NCBI RefSeq assembly: GCF_001984195.1
Contig: NZ_MTQN01000007.1
Span: forward strand, 248,001-312,000
Source of the DNA: Kribbella sp. ALI-6-A
GTDB taxonomy: Bacteria; Actinomycetota; Actinomycetes; Propionibacteriales; Kribbellaceae
Length of the DNA: 64,000 nucleotides
Direction of reading: 5' to 3'
In this document: piece after piece, positions 9,724 through 18,800 of the stretch
Layout of the letters: each line of letters starts with the position of its first letter
How positions within the stretch are numbered: the stretch's first letter is position 1
Position numbers and translations under genes: made by a program
The notes under the pieces: generated by a model
What the model was told of the DNA's origin: nothing
Databases searched by the model: none
Seen by the model: only the letters and a program-made list of their open reading frames with translations

Positions 9724-10739
9724 CGGCAAAGCAACTCGCTGCCGCGCTGCTCCTGATCGCGCTGACAGGGCCGACGCGCGCGTTGGCCGGCCCAACGACT
9801 GATCCTCCGCCGACGACTGGTGAACCTGATTGCATCATCAGTGTCTTCTCGGGCCAGTGCGAGCTGACGGTGACCGATGAGGTGAATCGGCCAGGCGACT
9901 CAGACACTCCTGGAAAGACGACCAAGGTCAGCAAGAAGGGCTGCGTCTTCGAGGGCAAACCGATTCCGTGCACCACCGAGGATGGGTTCTGGGATCCCTC
10001 GTCGGGTTGTTATCTCCTGCCGCGTGACAAGCCCATGACGTTGGGGGACACGAGCAAGATCAAGCCCGGCAGCAAGTTCTATCGGTGCTGGGTGTTGCTC
10101 GACGTGGTGGATGGTAAGCCGGTCGGCGAGGCGCGGTTCGAGTCGGAGATCAAGGAGCCGGGCGAGCCGGAAACGATCGACCCGCGGGTGGCTGCGCGTC
10201 AGGTTGTCGACGACATGAACTTCGTGGCGCCGCAGCTTGGGTTGTCGCCGTTCGTGCAGAGTGCGCGGCGCGAAGGCGTGGTGAATTCGCCGGTCTGGAT
10301 GTGGGTGACGGATCCAGGCGAGAGTACGACCGGGCCGCTGTCGGCTCGGGTATCGCTCGGGGGAGTGACGATCGAGGCCGTCGGGACGGTGGATCGGATC
10401 GAGTGGTCCATGGGGGACGGCAATACGGTCAGTTGCAAGGGGGCCGGTACGCCGTTCGACCGGTCTTCGGTGGAAGGCAAGTCGCTCAGGGAGGTGCCGG
10501 CATCACCGACGTGCGGGCACAAGTACGTGAAGACGTCGCGCTGCGAGAAGGGCGGAAAGTTCCCGGTGAGCGCGACGGCGTACTGGAACGTCCACTGGAC
10601 CGGCGGCGGTATGGAGGGCGACATTCCGCTGCAGTTCAGTCGGTCGACTTTGCTGTCGGTGATCGATCTGCGGCCGGTTCTTGTTGCTCCGGATGGTGCC
10701 AGCGAGCCGGAGGTCAGCACGCCTGCGCGGTCGTGCTGA
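9717..10739 (+). CDS. Secreted protein, cysteine-containing, unknown function
   Basis: A 340-residue exported protein. It starts with a typical Sec signal ([24 protein letters not shown]), followed by a Thr/Pro-rich linker and a mature domain with several cysteines that could form disulfides. The C-terminal half (from VWMWVTDPG) carries beta-rich, PKD-like text: [16 protein letters not shown] contains the WxxGDG turn typical of PKD folds. Proteins of this make-up (signal, cysteine knot, PKD-like end) are common in actinomycetes and are usually annotated only as hypothetical. The ATG at 9717 overlaps the upstream lipoprotein stop. Partners and function are unknown. Confidence 0.8.
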   Translation: MLTAKQLAAALLLIALTGPTRALAGPTTDPPPTTGEPDCIISVFSGQCELTVTDEVNRPGDSDTPGKTTKVSKKGCVFEGKPIPCTTEDGFWDPSSGCYLLPRDKPMTLGDTSKIKPGSKFYRCWVLLDVVDGKPVGEARFESEIKEPGEPETIDPRVAARQVVDDMNFVAPQLGLSPFVQSARREGVVNSPVWMWVTDPGESTTGPLSARVSLGGVTIEAVGTVDRIEWSMGDGNTVSCKGAGTPFDRSSVEGKSLREVPASPTCGHKYVKTSRCEKGGKFPVSATAYWNVHWTGGGMEGDIPLQFSRSTLLSVIDLRPVLVAPDGASEPEVSTPARSC

Positions 10740-10923
10740 CGGACGCCGTCAGGCGCGGGCGGCGGCGTACGGCGTTCGGTGGACCAGCCGGATCAGCGGT
10801 CGCGGGTCTGGTCGCGGCGTCCCGGGCGGCCATGGACAGCAGGACGTGGGCAGCTGGCCGCGGATGACATCGCGTCCAGGAAAGCTCGCTCCGGGCGGCT
10901 CGGGCTCGACGGGGCCGAGCGGG

Positions 10924-11271
10924 TCATGTCGACGGTCGGGCGTCGGCGTCCTCCCACGGATCTTCTTGCAGGGCTTTGCGGATGCCCTCGGCCCGGGTTG
11001 CCGGGCGGGCGTTGCCCCCGGCGATCACGGTGGCGAGATCGACCCAGTCGACCGAATCGGTCGAGCGGAAAGGGATCGCGCCCTCGGCGACGTACGCTCG
11101 GAAGTCGTCGCGGGCCATACCGATCGCGTCGGCGGCCTCGTCGATCGGGAGTTCGGTGCGCAGTGGCGAGATCTTGACCGCCCGTCCCGCCCGCATCGCG
11201 TCGATCACCTGGCGAACAGCGTCGAAGACCAGCGGAGGGATGTCCTCGCGTACGCCGTCCGGGCCAACCAC
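10924..11271 (-). CDS. Small HTH-like protein of unknown function, start uncertain
   Basis: A 115-residue protein from the GTG at 11271. The segment [43 protein letters not shown] looks like an excisionase-type helix-turn-helix with a short wing, so DNA binding is plausible; antitoxins of some toxin-antitoxin pairs share this layout. The frame stays open upstream to 11358 and reads [16 protein letters not shown], which looks coding. It contains no ATG, GTG or TTG, but an ATA (11347-11349) sits where a start might be expected. The real start may therefore be the GTG, a rare codon, or a mutated initiator. No toxin-like gene is adjacent. Confidence 0.55.
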   Translation of the reverse strand: MVGPDGVREDIPPLVFDAVRQVIDAMRAGRAVKISPLRTELPIDEAADAIGMARDDFRAYVAEGAIPFRSTDSVDWVDLATVIAGGNARPATRAEGIRKALQEDPWEDADARPST

Positions 11272-11427
11272 GAACGGGCCGGCGGAGGAGGTCTGCCGCT
11301 GGTCCGGGTCCAGCAGATAGATCCGCGCGTCGGTCGTGGGTCCAGGTATGCCGAGAGTCTAGTCAGCGCGGAGTCCTGGACCGTCGCGACAGGACTGCGC
11401 CGATCACGCCGCGCCGGAACCCGGACC

Positions 11428-11471
11428 TGGCCGGAGCACTGCGAGTCCTTTCGACCGGGGAACGAGAACCC
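11428..11471 (+). repeat. Copy of an internal recO segment
   Basis: Matches 8611-8654 inside recO at 42 of 44 positions, in the same direction, 67 bp before the uppS start. The surrounding DNA is non-coding. It looks like a scar of the event that placed extra genes between recO and uppS, or of a partial duplication. Confidence 0.85.
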
Positions 11472-11538
11472 GGCTGGAGGACGGGAAGCCAGTAGGTCGG
11501 TGGAAGGTGCGGGACAGGGATGGGGGAAAATCGTCGGC

Positions 11539-12366
11539 ATGTCGCCATTGGGTCGTCGTCGGGTTGTGGAGCGGAAGGCCCGGGGGGAGGTGGTTGCGCC
11601 GGAGCCTCATCCGTCGGGGGCCCGGCCGCCGCAGTTGCCGGCTGAGTTGGTGCCTGAGCACGTGGCGATCGTGATGGACGGCAACGGGCGGTGGGCCAAG
11701 CAGCGAGGGCTGGCGCGGACCGAGGGGCATCGGGCCGGGGAGGCCTCGTTGCTCGATGTGATCAAGGGCGGCATCGAGATCGGGGTGAAGTACATCTCGG
11801 CGTACGCGTTCTCGACCGAGAACTGGGCGCGCTCGCCCGAGGAGGTCCGGTTCCTGATGGGGTTCAACCGGGACGTGATCCATCGGCGGCGTGACGAGCT
11901 GGACGCGATGGGGGTGCGAGTCGTCTGGTCGGGGCGGCGGCCGCGGTTGTGGAAGAGCGTGATCGACGAGCTGGAGTACGCGCAGGAGCGGACCAAGGAC
12001 AACGACGTGATCACGCTGCAGTTCTGTGTGAACTACGGCGGGCAGGCGGAGATCGCGGACGCGATGAAGTCGATCGCGCAGGAAGTTGCCGCAGGCAAGC
12101 TTCGGCCGGACCGGATCACCGAGAAGACGATCGCGCGGCATCTGTACCACCCGGAGGTGCCGGAGGTCGATCTGTTCGTCCGGTCGTCGGGGGAGCAGCG
12201 GACCTCGAACTTCCTGGTCTGGCAGCTCGCGTACGCCGAGATGGTGTTCCTCGACACGCTCTGGCCCGACTTCGACCGGCGCGACCTGTGGCGGGCGATC
12301 GAGATCTACGCGCAGCGGGACCGGCGGTACGGCGGCGCAGTGCCCAACGAGGTCACCAGCACCTGA
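11539..12366 (+). CDS. uppS: Isoprenyl transferase (undecaprenyl/decaprenyl diphosphate synthase family)
   Basis: A 275-residue cis-prenyltransferase that extends allylic diphosphates with isopentenyl diphosphate to give the lipid carrier for cell-wall synthesis. The family's signature [17 protein letters not shown] is present near residues 41-56 with the catalytic Asp, followed by the conserved [14 protein letters not shown] and the C-terminal [24 protein letters not shown], with the Arg and Ser that bind the isopentenyl diphosphate phosphates. I start it at the ATG at 11539, preceded by a G-rich stretch (ATGGGGGAAAA). The long open frame upstream holds the recO-like scar and no family sequence. 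The symbol is by homology; chain length in actinobacteria is often C50. Confidence 0.93.
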   Translation: MSPLGRRRVVERKARGEVVAPEPHPSGARPPQLPAELVPEHVAIVMDGNGRWAKQRGLARTEGHRAGEASLLDVIKGGIEIGVKYISAYAFSTENWARSPEEVRFLMGFNRDVIHRRRDELDAMGVRVVWSGRRPRLWKSVIDELEYAQERTKDNDVITLQFCVNYGGQAEIADAMKSIAQEVAAGKLRPDRITEKTIARHLYHPEVPEVDLFVRSSGEQRTSNFLVWQLAYAEMVFLDTLWPDFDRRDLWRAIEIYAQRDRRYGGAVPNEVTST

Positions 12367-12387
12367 CCGTACGGCGGGAATGCCCTC

Positions 12388-13035
12388 TCACCGATCGCGC
12401 GGCGAAGGCAACAAACCCCGTTCGATCGCCACCGTGACCGCCCGGGTCCGGTCGTCCACGTCGAGCTTGGTGAACAACCGCTGCAGATGCGTCTTCACCG
12501 TCGCCTCGCCGATGAACAACTCCCGGCCGATCTCCGCGTTCGACAACCCCCGCGCCACCGCGGCCAGCACCTCCAGCTCCCGCGGAGACGGCTGAGCGCC
12601 GGTCGCCGGCGCCGGCGTACGCAAGCGCGACATCAATCGCGCGGCGACCGGCGGCGCGAGCACCGTCTCGCCGCGCGAAGCCGCGCGGATCCCGTCCAGC
12701 AGCTCGGCATGCGGCGTGTCCTTCAGCAGATACCCCGCGGCCCCGGCCTCGACCGCGTGCAGGATGTCCGTGTCGGTGTCGTACGTCGTCAGCACCAGCA
12801 CCTTCGTCGCCGGATAACCGGAAACGATCGCGCCGGTCGCCGACACCCCATCGCGGCGTGGCATCCGCAGGTCCATCAGTACGACGTCCGGCCGGGTCGC
12901 CTCGACCAGCGCGAGCGCCTCCTCGCCGTCGCCGGCCTCGCCGACCACCTCGATGTCGTCGGTGACGGCGAGCATGCCGGTCAGCCCGGAACGCACGATC
13001 GGGTGGTCGTCGACCACCAGTACGCGCACCGTCAC
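12388..13035 (-). CDS. NarL/FixJ-family response regulator
   Basis: A 215-residue two-component regulator with a complete receiver: the acidic pair in VLVVDDHPIVR, phospho-acceptor Asp in VVLMDLRMP, Thr in VLTTYDT and Lys in YLLKD. A LuxR-type HTH follows (LSNAEIGRELFIGEATVKTHLQRLFTKLDV near residues 165-195). Last gene of a minus-strand operon of ABC ATPase, permease, histidine kinase and regulator. Its GTG overlaps the kinase stop by four bases. Coupling to a DrrAB-like exporter suggests it senses membrane or antibiotic stress and controls the exporter; that is inference from context. Confidence 0.92.
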   Translation of the reverse strand: MTVRVLVVDDHPIVRSGLTGMLAVTDDIEVVGEAGDGEEALALVEATRPDVVLMDLRMPRRDGVSATGAIVSGYPATKVLVLTTYDTDTDILHAVEAGAAGYLLKDTPHAELLDGIRAASRGETVLAPPVAARLMSRLRTPAPATGAQPSPRELEVLAAVARGLSNAEIGRELFIGEATVKTHLQRLFTKLDVDDRTRAVTVAIERGLLPSPRDR

Positions 13036-14318
13036 GAGTCCTCCTGACCGCTCGAGGGAATGAGTACCTGGATCCGGGTTCCGCGCCCCGGTGCGCTGTC
13101 GACCTGGACGGTGCCGCCGGACTCCTCGACCCGGCCACGCATCGCGGCCAGACCGTATCCCGGTGCGGGGGCCGCCGGCTCGAAGCCGTTGCCGTCGTCG
13201 CTGATCTCGATCCCGACGCCGTCGGCCGACATCGTCAGCGTGATCAGGACCGTCCGGGCGCCCGCGTGCTTGCGCACGTTGGCCAGCGCCTCCTGCGCGG
13301 CTCGCAGCAGCACGACCTGCTGCCCTTGCGGCAGCGCAGCGACCTCCTCGTCAGGCATGTCCAGCGACACCTGGACGTCGACGCCGGTCTCCGCCGCGAA
13401 CCGCTCCGCCTGCCGCCGCAGCGCCTCGGTCAACGTTGCCTCCGACAACGCAACTGGGGTGAACGCGGCAACCAACGCACGCGCCTCGGCCAGGTTCTCC
13501 CGCGCGGTGTCCTCGATCGCGCTCAACCGGCGCGCGACCGAGTCGGCGCCGCCTCGCTCCAACTCCACCGCGGCGGTCTGGGCGAGCATCACGATGCTGG
13601 TCATGCCCTGCGCGAGCGTGTCGTGGATCTCGCGCGCCATCCGCTCCCGCTCGGCCATCACACCAGCCGTGTGGTGCGCGGCGGCGAGCTCGTCCCGCGT
13701 CGACTCCAGCTCCTCGATCAGGTCGGCCCGCTGCTGGCTCTGCGCGATCACCCGGTCGATCCAGATCCCCATCAACGAGCTCACCACCAGGCTGATGAGC
13801 ATCCAGGGCAAGATCGACCAGAAGGCGTCCGTCGTCCAGCCGGCCGCCCACAGCTGGGCGGTGCCGACGGCAACGAGCAGCACCAGCGTCAGGACGATCG
13901 CGTCGAGCGTCCGCCGGCTCAGCAGCCAGATCTGCGGCGAGACGATGAACAGGATGAACACGGACTGCGGGTAGAGCGCGACGGCCGCCGCGATGCAGCC
14001 GATCATCAGCAACCGGTAGACGTTCGACAGCAGCCAGTTGCGGGAAGTCATCGCCGGGATGGCAAGAAGCCAGTAGGCCAGCGCCAGCACGCCGACCAGG
14101 GTCAGGTAAGCGGTCTTGCGTCCGGCGCTGAGTTCGGACGAGATCGAGGCCGAGAGCGTGACCACGACCAGCAGCACGTAGAACACGACGTGCCAGCCGA
14201 ACAGTGTTCGGAGCCAGATCGGCTGATCAGCCCGCGAGGAAACCTGCATGCCCCCCATCTTCCGCCAGAACCAGTCGGCCGTACGACGTACGGTCCCGGC
14301 GGAAGCGCCCACGTTCAT
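13032..14318 (-). CDS. Sensor histidine kinase, HisKA_3 type
   Basis: A 428-residue membrane kinase. After a short cytoplasmic start come about six hydrophobic helices (from LFGWHVVFYVLLVVVTLSAS to the WSILPWMLISLVVSSLMGIW segment), then a short coiled coil. The phospho-acceptor His follows in MAREIHDTLAQGM (about residue 232), then a GHKL ATPase domain with DDGNGFEP and GYGLAAMRGRVEESGG. There is no separate extracytoplasmic sensor domain, so it belongs with the intramembrane-sensing kinases found beside ABC exporters. I use the ATG at 14318 because it overlaps the permease stop by one base; internal ATGs at 14258 and 14249 are alternatives. Confidence 0.92.
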   Translation of the reverse strand: MNVGASAGTVRRTADWFWRKMGGMQVSSRADQPIWLRTLFGWHVVFYVLLVVVTLSASISSELSAGRKTAYLTLVGVLALAYWLLAIPAMTSRNWLLSNVYRLLMIGCIAAAVALYPQSVFILFIVSPQIWLLSRRTLDAIVLTLVLLVAVGTAQLWAAGWTTDAFWSILPWMLISLVVSSLMGIWIDRVIAQSQQRADLIEELESTRDELAAAHHTAGVMAERERMAREIHDTLAQGMTSIVMLAQTAAVELERGGADSVARRLSAIEDTARENLAEARALVAAFTPVALSEATLTEALRRQAERFAAETGVDVQVSLDMPDEEVAALPQGQQVVLLRAAQEALANVRKHAGARTVLITLTMSADGVGIEISDDGNGFEPAAPAPGYGLAAMRGRVEESGGTVQVDSAPGRGTRIQVLIPSSGQEDS

Positions 14319-15142
14319 CAGCCGGCGTCCCGGCGGGTCCAGCGGAACACCCGCTGGGCGACGATCAGCCCGACCACCAGCCAGAGCGTCAGCACGATCG
14401 CGCCGGTCCCGAGCTGCCACGAGCCGCCCGGCTCGGACGCTTCGAAGCCGTCCGGCAAAAACACCGACCGCATCCCCTGCGCCAGCCACTTCAGCGGGAA
14501 GACCTCGGAGACCGCCCGCATCCAGGCCGGCAGGCTGCTGTAGACGAAGTAGACGCCGGAGATGAACTGCAGCAGCAGGACGACGGGCGTCACCACGGCT
14601 GAGGCCGCCTTGCCCGACTTCGGTACGCCGGAGAACGCGATGCCCAGCACCGAGCCGGACGCCGTACCGAGTACGAAGATCCACAGGAAGTGCAGCCACT
14701 TGTCCGCCGACGACGGCAGGTCCACGCCGAGCAGCAGTCCGGCGACCGCGAGCAGCAGCCCGAACTGGGCGACCGAGGTGAACAGGACCAGCCCGATCTT
14801 GCCGATGAAGTACGACTGCGGCGACATCGGCGTACCGCGCAGCCGCTTGAGCAGGTCCTCGTCACGCTCCATCGCGATCGTGATCGCCAGCGACTGGAAG
14901 CTGGTCAGGAAGATGCCGGAGGCGATCATGCCGGGCGTGAAGTACGTCGCGGCGTCGACCCCCTGGGCGAACTCGGTACCGCTGAAGACGGCCGAGAAGA
15001 TGGCCAGAAAGATGATCGGGAAGAAGAACGTGAACAGCAGTTGCTCCTTCTCGCGGAAGAACTGCTTCACCTCCAGCCCGATCCTGGACAGCCCGATCTG
15101 GACGGCGGACGGCAGTGGACGGGCCGGCGCGGTGGTGCTCAT
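14318..15142 (-). CDS. ABC-2 type transporter permease
   Basis: A 274-residue permease with six predicted helices, among them LLFTFFFPIIFLAIFSAVFSG, GLLLAVAGLLLGVDL and AIVLTLWLVVGLIVAQRVF. The amphipathic start (RIGLEVKQFFREKEQLLF) and the loop MERDEDLLKRLRGTPMSPQSYF are hallmarks of DrrB/YadH-like exporters. It overlaps the ATPase gene by four bases and the kinase gene by one. With the ATPase it should form a homodimeric-type exporter for a lipid or hydrophobic drug. Confidence 0.9.
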   Translation of the reverse strand: MSTTAPARPLPSAVQIGLSRIGLEVKQFFREKEQLLFTFFFPIIFLAIFSAVFSGTEFAQGVDAATYFTPGMIASGIFLTSFQSLAITIAMERDEDLLKRLRGTPMSPQSYFIGKIGLVLFTSVAQFGLLLAVAGLLLGVDLPSSADKWLHFLWIFVLGTASGSVLGIAFSGVPKSGKAASAVVTPVVLLLQFISGVYFVYSSLPAWMRAVSEVFPLKWLAQGMRSVFLPDGFEASEPGGSWQLGTGAIVLTLWLVVGLIVAQRVFRWTRRDAG

Positions 15143-16017
15143 CGGGTCGCTCCTTCGAGGGCGTCGGCGTCGACCGCGCCGATCAGGTCCAGGTAGATGT
15201 CTTCCAGGCTCGGTCGCCGGATCTGCAGCTCGGGGATCTCCCCGTCGAAGCGCAGCATCAGCCGGGCGAGCTCCGCGGTCGGCTCGTCGGTCCGGATCTC
15301 ATGCGCTCCGTCGGCGTCCAGCCACGACACCCGCGCCGTCCGCGCACCGCGGCCGCCGAGCGTGTCCGGCGTGGCGACCTCGAGCATCCGGCCGTCGGCG
15401 ATGACCCCGACCCGGTCGGCCAGGTGCTCGGCCTCGTCCAGGTAATGGGTGGTGAGCAGGATCGTGGTGCCCGCGGTGCGCAGGTTCTCGATCAGGGTCC
15501 AGAAGTGCCGGCGTGCCTCCGGGTCGAAGCCGGTGGTCGGCTCGTCCAGGAACAGCAGGTCCGGGTTGCCGATCACGCCGAGCGCGACGTCGAGCCGTCG
15601 CCGCTGCCCGCCGGACAGCTTGCGGGTACGGGTTTTGCGCTTGTCCTCCAGCCCGACCGAGGCGATCACCTCATCGGGATCGCGCGGGTTCGGGTAGTAG
15701 CGGGCGAAGTGCTGCACGAGCTCCGCGACCGACAGCTCGGCTTCCTCGCGTGACGACTGGGCGACGATGCCGATCCGGGCCCGCCAGTGCCGGTCGGCGT
15801 GCGCCGGGTCGATCCCGAGCACCCGTACGTCGCCCTCGTCCGCCCGGCGATACCCCTCCAGGATCTCCGTGGTGGTCGTCTTGCCGGCGCCGTTCGGGCC
15901 GAGCAGGGCGAAGACCTCGCCGTGCCGGATGTCCAGGTCGACGCCCGCGACGGCGACCTTGTCCGGGTAGCGCTTGACGAGCCCGCGGACCCGCACTGCC
16001 AAGTCGTTGTCGTTCAT
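15139..16017 (-). CDS. ABC-2 type transporter ATP-binding protein (DrrA-like)
   Basis: A 292-residue ABC ATPase. Walker [10 protein letters not shown] near residue 40, signature [14 protein letters not shown], Walker [13 protein letters not shown] and H-loop [15 protein letters not shown] are all canonical, and the ~75-residue C-terminal extension matches DrrA-type drug-resistance ATPases. First gene of the exporter and two-component operon. The start is an ATG. The intergenic DNA upstream holds a GC-rich repetitive stretch that also serves the divergent mycothiol gene. Confidence 0.92.
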   Translation of the reverse strand: MNDNDLAVRVRGLVKRYPDKVAVAGVDLDIRHGEVFALLGPNGAGKTTTTEILEGYRRADEGDVRVLGIDPAHADRHWRARIGIVAQSSREEAELSVAELVQHFARYYPNPRDPDEVIASVGLEDKRKTRTRKLSGGQRRRLDVALGVIGNPDLLFLDEPTTGFDPEARRHFWTLIENLRTAGTTILLTTHYLDEAEHLADRVGVIADGRMLEVATPDTLGGRGARTARVSWLDADGAHEIRTDEPTAELARLMLRFDGEIPELQIRRPSLEDIYLDLIGAVDADALEGATR

Positions 16018-16063
16018 GGCTCAAGCCTCGCCGTCGGCGGGGGTGCGTGGTGAGAGCCGGACG

Positions 16064-16190
16064 ACGGACCGGCTGTCCCCCGACCGGTGGACACCCGGCA
16101 GGTCCGGCGGACGGGCGACCGGCGGACAGACGTCCGGCGAACGGGCGATCGCCGGTACGGCGTACCGGAAAATCCCCGGGCCGACGCGCG
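16064..16190. repeat. Degenerate CCGGCGGAC-type GC-rich repeats in a divergent intergenic region
   Basis: Between the exporter operon (ending upstream at 16017) and the mycothiol dehydrogenase gene lies DNA built of irregular repeats such as GACCGG, GTCCGGCGGACGGG and GTCCGGCGAACGGG. Units are imperfect and 12-20 bp apart. The open frames across it translate to Arg/Pro/Gly-rich low-complexity text, so it is taken as non-coding. Confidence 0.5.
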
Positions 16191-16222
16191 GGAGGGGGCA
16201 GACGGGAGGTGGCCCGGTTGGC

Positions 16223-16228
16223 TAGCGT
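16223..16228 (+). promoter_or_regulatory. Candidate -10 box of the mycothiol dehydrogenase gene (leaderless)
   Basis: TAGCGT is separated by seven bases from the ATG at 16236, with no ribosome-binding site between, which suggests a leaderless transcript. Confidence 0.45.
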
Positions 16229-16235
16229 CGGGCGC

Positions 16236-17330
16236 ATGAGTCAGACAGTGCGTGGAGTCGTCGCCCTGAGCAAAGGTGCCCCGGTCACGATCGAGCAGAT
16301 CATGATCCCCGATCCCGGGCCGGGGGAGGCGGTCGTCCAGGTCCAGGCCTGCGGGGTCTGCCACACCGACCTGCACTACCGGGAGGGCGGGATCAACGAC
16401 GAGTTCCCGTTCCTGCTCGGGCACGAGGCGGCCGGGATCGTGGAGAGCGTCGGCGAGGGCGTCACCGACGTCCAGCCGGGCGATTTCGTCGTACTGAACT
16501 GGCGCGCGGTCTGCGGCAGCTGCCGGGCCTGCCTGCGCGGTCGGCCCTGGTACTGCTTCAACACGCACAACGCCAAGCAGAAGATGACGCTGGCCGACGG
16601 CACCGAGCTGTCGCCCGCGCTCGGCATCGGCGCGTTCGCCGAGAAGACCCTGGTGGCGGCCGGGCAGTGCACAAAGGTGGACCCGGCGGCGAAGGCTGAG
16701 GTGGCCGGGCTGCTCGGCTGCGGTGTGATGGCCGGCCTCGGCGCGGCGGTGAACACCGGCAACGTCGGTCGTGGTGACTCCGTCGCGGTGATCGGCTGCG
16801 GCGGCGTCGGCACGGCGGCAGTCGTGGGCGCGCGGCTGGCCGGCGCGGCCCGGATCATCGCGCTGGACATCGACCAGCGCAAGCTCGACGTCGCCCAGGA
16901 GCTCGGCGCGACACACACCATCAACTCCAAGGACCTGGACCACGACGGCGTCGTCGCGGCGGTCCAGGAGCTGACCGGCGGGTTCGGCGCGGACGTCGTG
17001 ATCGACGCGGTCGGCCGTCCGGAGACCTGGAAGCAGGCGTTCTACGCGCGCGACCTGGCCGGCACGGTCGTGCTGGTCGGCGTACCGACGCCGGAGATGA
17101 CGCTGGAGATGCCGCTGCTCGACTTCTTCGGCCGCGGCGGATCGCTGAAGTCCAGCTGGTACGGCGACTGCCTGCCGAGCCGCGACTTCCCGATGCTGAT
17201 CGACCTGCACCTGCAGGGGCGGCTGCCGCTGGACCGGTTCGTCTCGGAGACGATCGCGCTGGGCGAGGTCGAGGCGGCGTTCGCGAAGATGCACCACGGT
17301 GACGTGCTGCGTTCGGTGGTGGTGTTCTGA
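16236..17330 (+). CDS. mscR: S-(hydroxymethyl)mycothiol dehydrogenase
   Basis: A 364-residue zinc alcohol dehydrogenase that oxidises the formaldehyde-mycothiol adduct with NAD+; the related activity as S-nitrosomycothiol reductase is known for this family. The catalytic zinc ligands lie in CGVCHTD (about residue 38) and GHEAAG. The structural-zinc loop begins [15 protein letters not shown], and the NAD fold has [10 protein letters not shown]. The sequence [29 protein letters not shown] is typical of the mycothiol-dependent branch. Start: ATG with a TAGCGT box seven bases before it. The stop overlaps the start of the MBL hydrolase by one base, the usual pairing for this detoxification unit. 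Confidence 0.92.
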   Translation: MSQTVRGVVALSKGAPVTIEQIMIPDPGPGEAVVQVQACGVCHTDLHYREGGINDEFPFLLGHEAAGIVESVGEGVTDVQPGDFVVLNWRAVCGSCRACLRGRPWYCFNTHNAKQKMTLADGTELSPALGIGAFAEKTLVAAGQCTKVDPAAKAEVAGLLGCGVMAGLGAAVNTGNVGRGDSVAVIGCGGVGTAAVVGARLAGAARIIALDIDQRKLDVAQELGATHTINSKDLDHDGVVAAVQELTGGFGADVVIDAVGRPETWKQAFYARDLAGTVVLVGVPTPEMTLEMPLLDFFGRGGSLKSSWYGDCLPSRDFPMLIDLHLQGRLPLDRFVSETIALGEVEAAFAKMHHGDVLRSVVVF

Positions 17331-17935
17331 TGGTCGCCCGGATCGAACGGCTGGTCACCTCCGGCACCTTCAGCCTGGACGGCGGCACCTGGGACGTCGA
17401 CAACAACGTCTGGCTGGTCGGCGACGACCACGAGGTGCTGGTGATCGACGCGGCCCACGACGCCGAACGGGTCGTCCAGGCGGTCGGGGACCGGCGGGTG
17501 GTCGGGCTGGTGGCCACGCACGGGCACAACGACCACATCAACGCCGTCGGCGGCGTCCAGGCGGTGCTGAAGTGCCCGGTCTGGCTGAACTCGGCCGACC
17601 AGATGCTCTGGTCCGCGCTGTACGACGAACTGCCGGACCACGACCTCAGGGACGGAACGACGTTCGAGGTCGCCGGGGCGACGCTGAAGGCGGTCCACAC
17701 GCCCGGACACAGCCCGGGTTCGACCTGCCTGTACGCCGCGTCGCTGGACGCCGTGTTCACCGGCGACACCCTGTTCCACGGAGGTCCGGGCGCGACCGGC
17801 CGGTCGTACAGCGACAAGCCGACGATCCTGAAGTCGATCCGCGAGCGCCTGCTCGCGCTGCCGTCGGGCACGGTCGTGCACACCGGTCATGGCGACACGA
17901 CGACGATCGCGGCGGAGGCTGCCAACATCAGTTGA
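17330..17935 (+). CDS. MBL-fold metallo-hydrolase of mycothiol detoxification
   Basis: A 201-residue metallo-beta-lactamase-fold hydrolase. The metal-binding motif THGHNDHINA lies near residues 63-72, with later ligands in HTPGHSPGS and the Asp of FTGDTLF. Proteins of this type next to mscR are thought to hydrolyse the S-formylmycothiol made by the dehydrogenase, releasing formate and mycothiol (glyoxalase II-like chemistry). The one-base TGATG overlap with mscR supports coupled translation. Confidence 0.88.
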   Translation: MVARIERLVTSGTFSLDGGTWDVDNNVWLVGDDHEVLVIDAAHDAERVVQAVGDRRVVGLVATHGHNDHINAVGGVQAVLKCPVWLNSADQMLWSALYDELPDHDLRDGTTFEVAGATLKAVHTPGHSPGSTCLYAASLDAVFTGDTLFHGGPGATGRSYSDKPTILKSIRERLLALPSGTVVHTGHGDTTTIAAEAANIS

Positions 17936-17943
17936 TTGCCGGA

Positions 17944-17968
17944 CACCGCGGCACCTGATGCCGCGGTG
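17944..17968. terminator. Stem-loop between convergent genes
   Basis: CACCGCGGCA and TGCCGCGGTG pair perfectly (10 bp) around a CCTGA loop, with flanking CCGG/CCGG pairing extending the stem across a one-base bulge. It lies between the convergent MBL gene and the secreted-protein gene, so it probably ends both transcripts. There is no T-run, as is common in high-GC actinobacteria. Confidence 0.75.
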
Positions 17969-17990
17969 CCGGCGGCACCTGCCCGCTCGA

Positions 17991-18695
17991 TCAGCGGGTG
18001 GTGGTGGCGCTGGCCTGGTCCCAGGACACGGGGGTCGTGTAGAGGACAAACCGGTAGTCGCGGGTCCTGCTGAAGCGGTAGGACATGGTGGCCACGCCGG
18101 CGGAGTTGGTGGTGACGGCCTTCAGACCCCTCCAGGTGGTCGTGCCCCGCTCCTTGTACTGGAACGCGCCCTTCGCGGACCGCTTGAAGTAGCTGTTCGA
18201 GCCGGTTGAGTAGAGCAGCGAGGTGCCGGTCAAGGTGACGACGTCCTGGGTGCGCTTGCTGGTGATCCAGGCGGCGGTCGCGAGGCGGATGTCGGACTGG
18301 ACGGTGTTCTGGGACAGCTGATTGGAGTTGCTGTCGTAGGCGGCGTACGGGCGCCAAGTGTGGACGCCAATGGTGTGCGATGAGTAGACGTCCCAGCTGT
18401 ACTGGTTGTTACCGCTCCCGACGCTGCCGAAGCCGGCGCCGCCCTGATCGCCCTGGCTTGGATGAATGAGATTCCAAGCGGACCAGGCCGTTCCGCCCAT
18501 TGAGCAAACCCCCGAGGCGTACAGCTTGAACTCCTTGTACGGCTGCCCGATGACCACCCGATAAGGAGCAGTCAGATTGCACGTCGCCGTCGTCCTGGCG
18601 TTCGCCGGAGCAGCCGTGAGCCCGGCCGTCGCGACCGTCAATGCCGCGGTCACGACTGCGGCCGTCCGCCAGCTGATCGAATGCTTGCTGCGCAT
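17991..18695 (-). CDS. Secreted protein of unknown function
   Basis: A 234-residue exported protein with a Sec signal (MRSKHSISWRTAAVVTAALTVATAGLTAAPANA). The mature part is beta-rich, opening TTATCNLTAPYRVVIGQPYKEF, and has two cysteines early on (TCNL and VCSMGG) that could bond. The second half (RTQDVVTLTGTSLLYSTGS, WRGLKAVTTNSAGVATMSYRFSRTRDYRFVLY) resembles the repeated beta-sandwich 'calcium-binding/Ig-like' units common in actinobacterial surface proteins. I start at the ATG at 18695, which has GGGGGGAA six bases upstream. The longer open frame upstream is antisense to the methyltransferase gene and was discarded. Confidence 0.82.
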   Translation of the reverse strand: MRSKHSISWRTAAVVTAALTVATAGLTAAPANARTTATCNLTAPYRVVIGQPYKEFKLYASGVCSMGGTAWSAWNLIHPSQGDQGGAGFGSVGSGNNQYSWDVYSSHTIGVHTWRPYAAYDSNSNQLSQNTVQSDIRLATAAWITSKRTQDVVTLTGTSLLYSTGSNSYFKRSAKGAFQYKERGTTTWRGLKAVTTNSAGVATMSYRFSRTRDYRFVLYTTPVSWDQASATTTR

Positions 18696-18800
18696 GGTCG
18701 TTCCCCCCACTTGATGTTCAGTTGTCCCGGCGATCATTGACGTGAAGGGCGGGGATGGCAACCCCTGAGCAAATCCGGTGCGCGCGGCAACGGACCGCCG

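Noticed and set aside
10681..11538. Open frame continuing uppS upstream by 286 codons
   Set aside because: It has no family sequence, crosses the recO-like scar and runs antisense to the HTH-like gene. The ATG at 11539 is followed at once by conserved uppS sequence.
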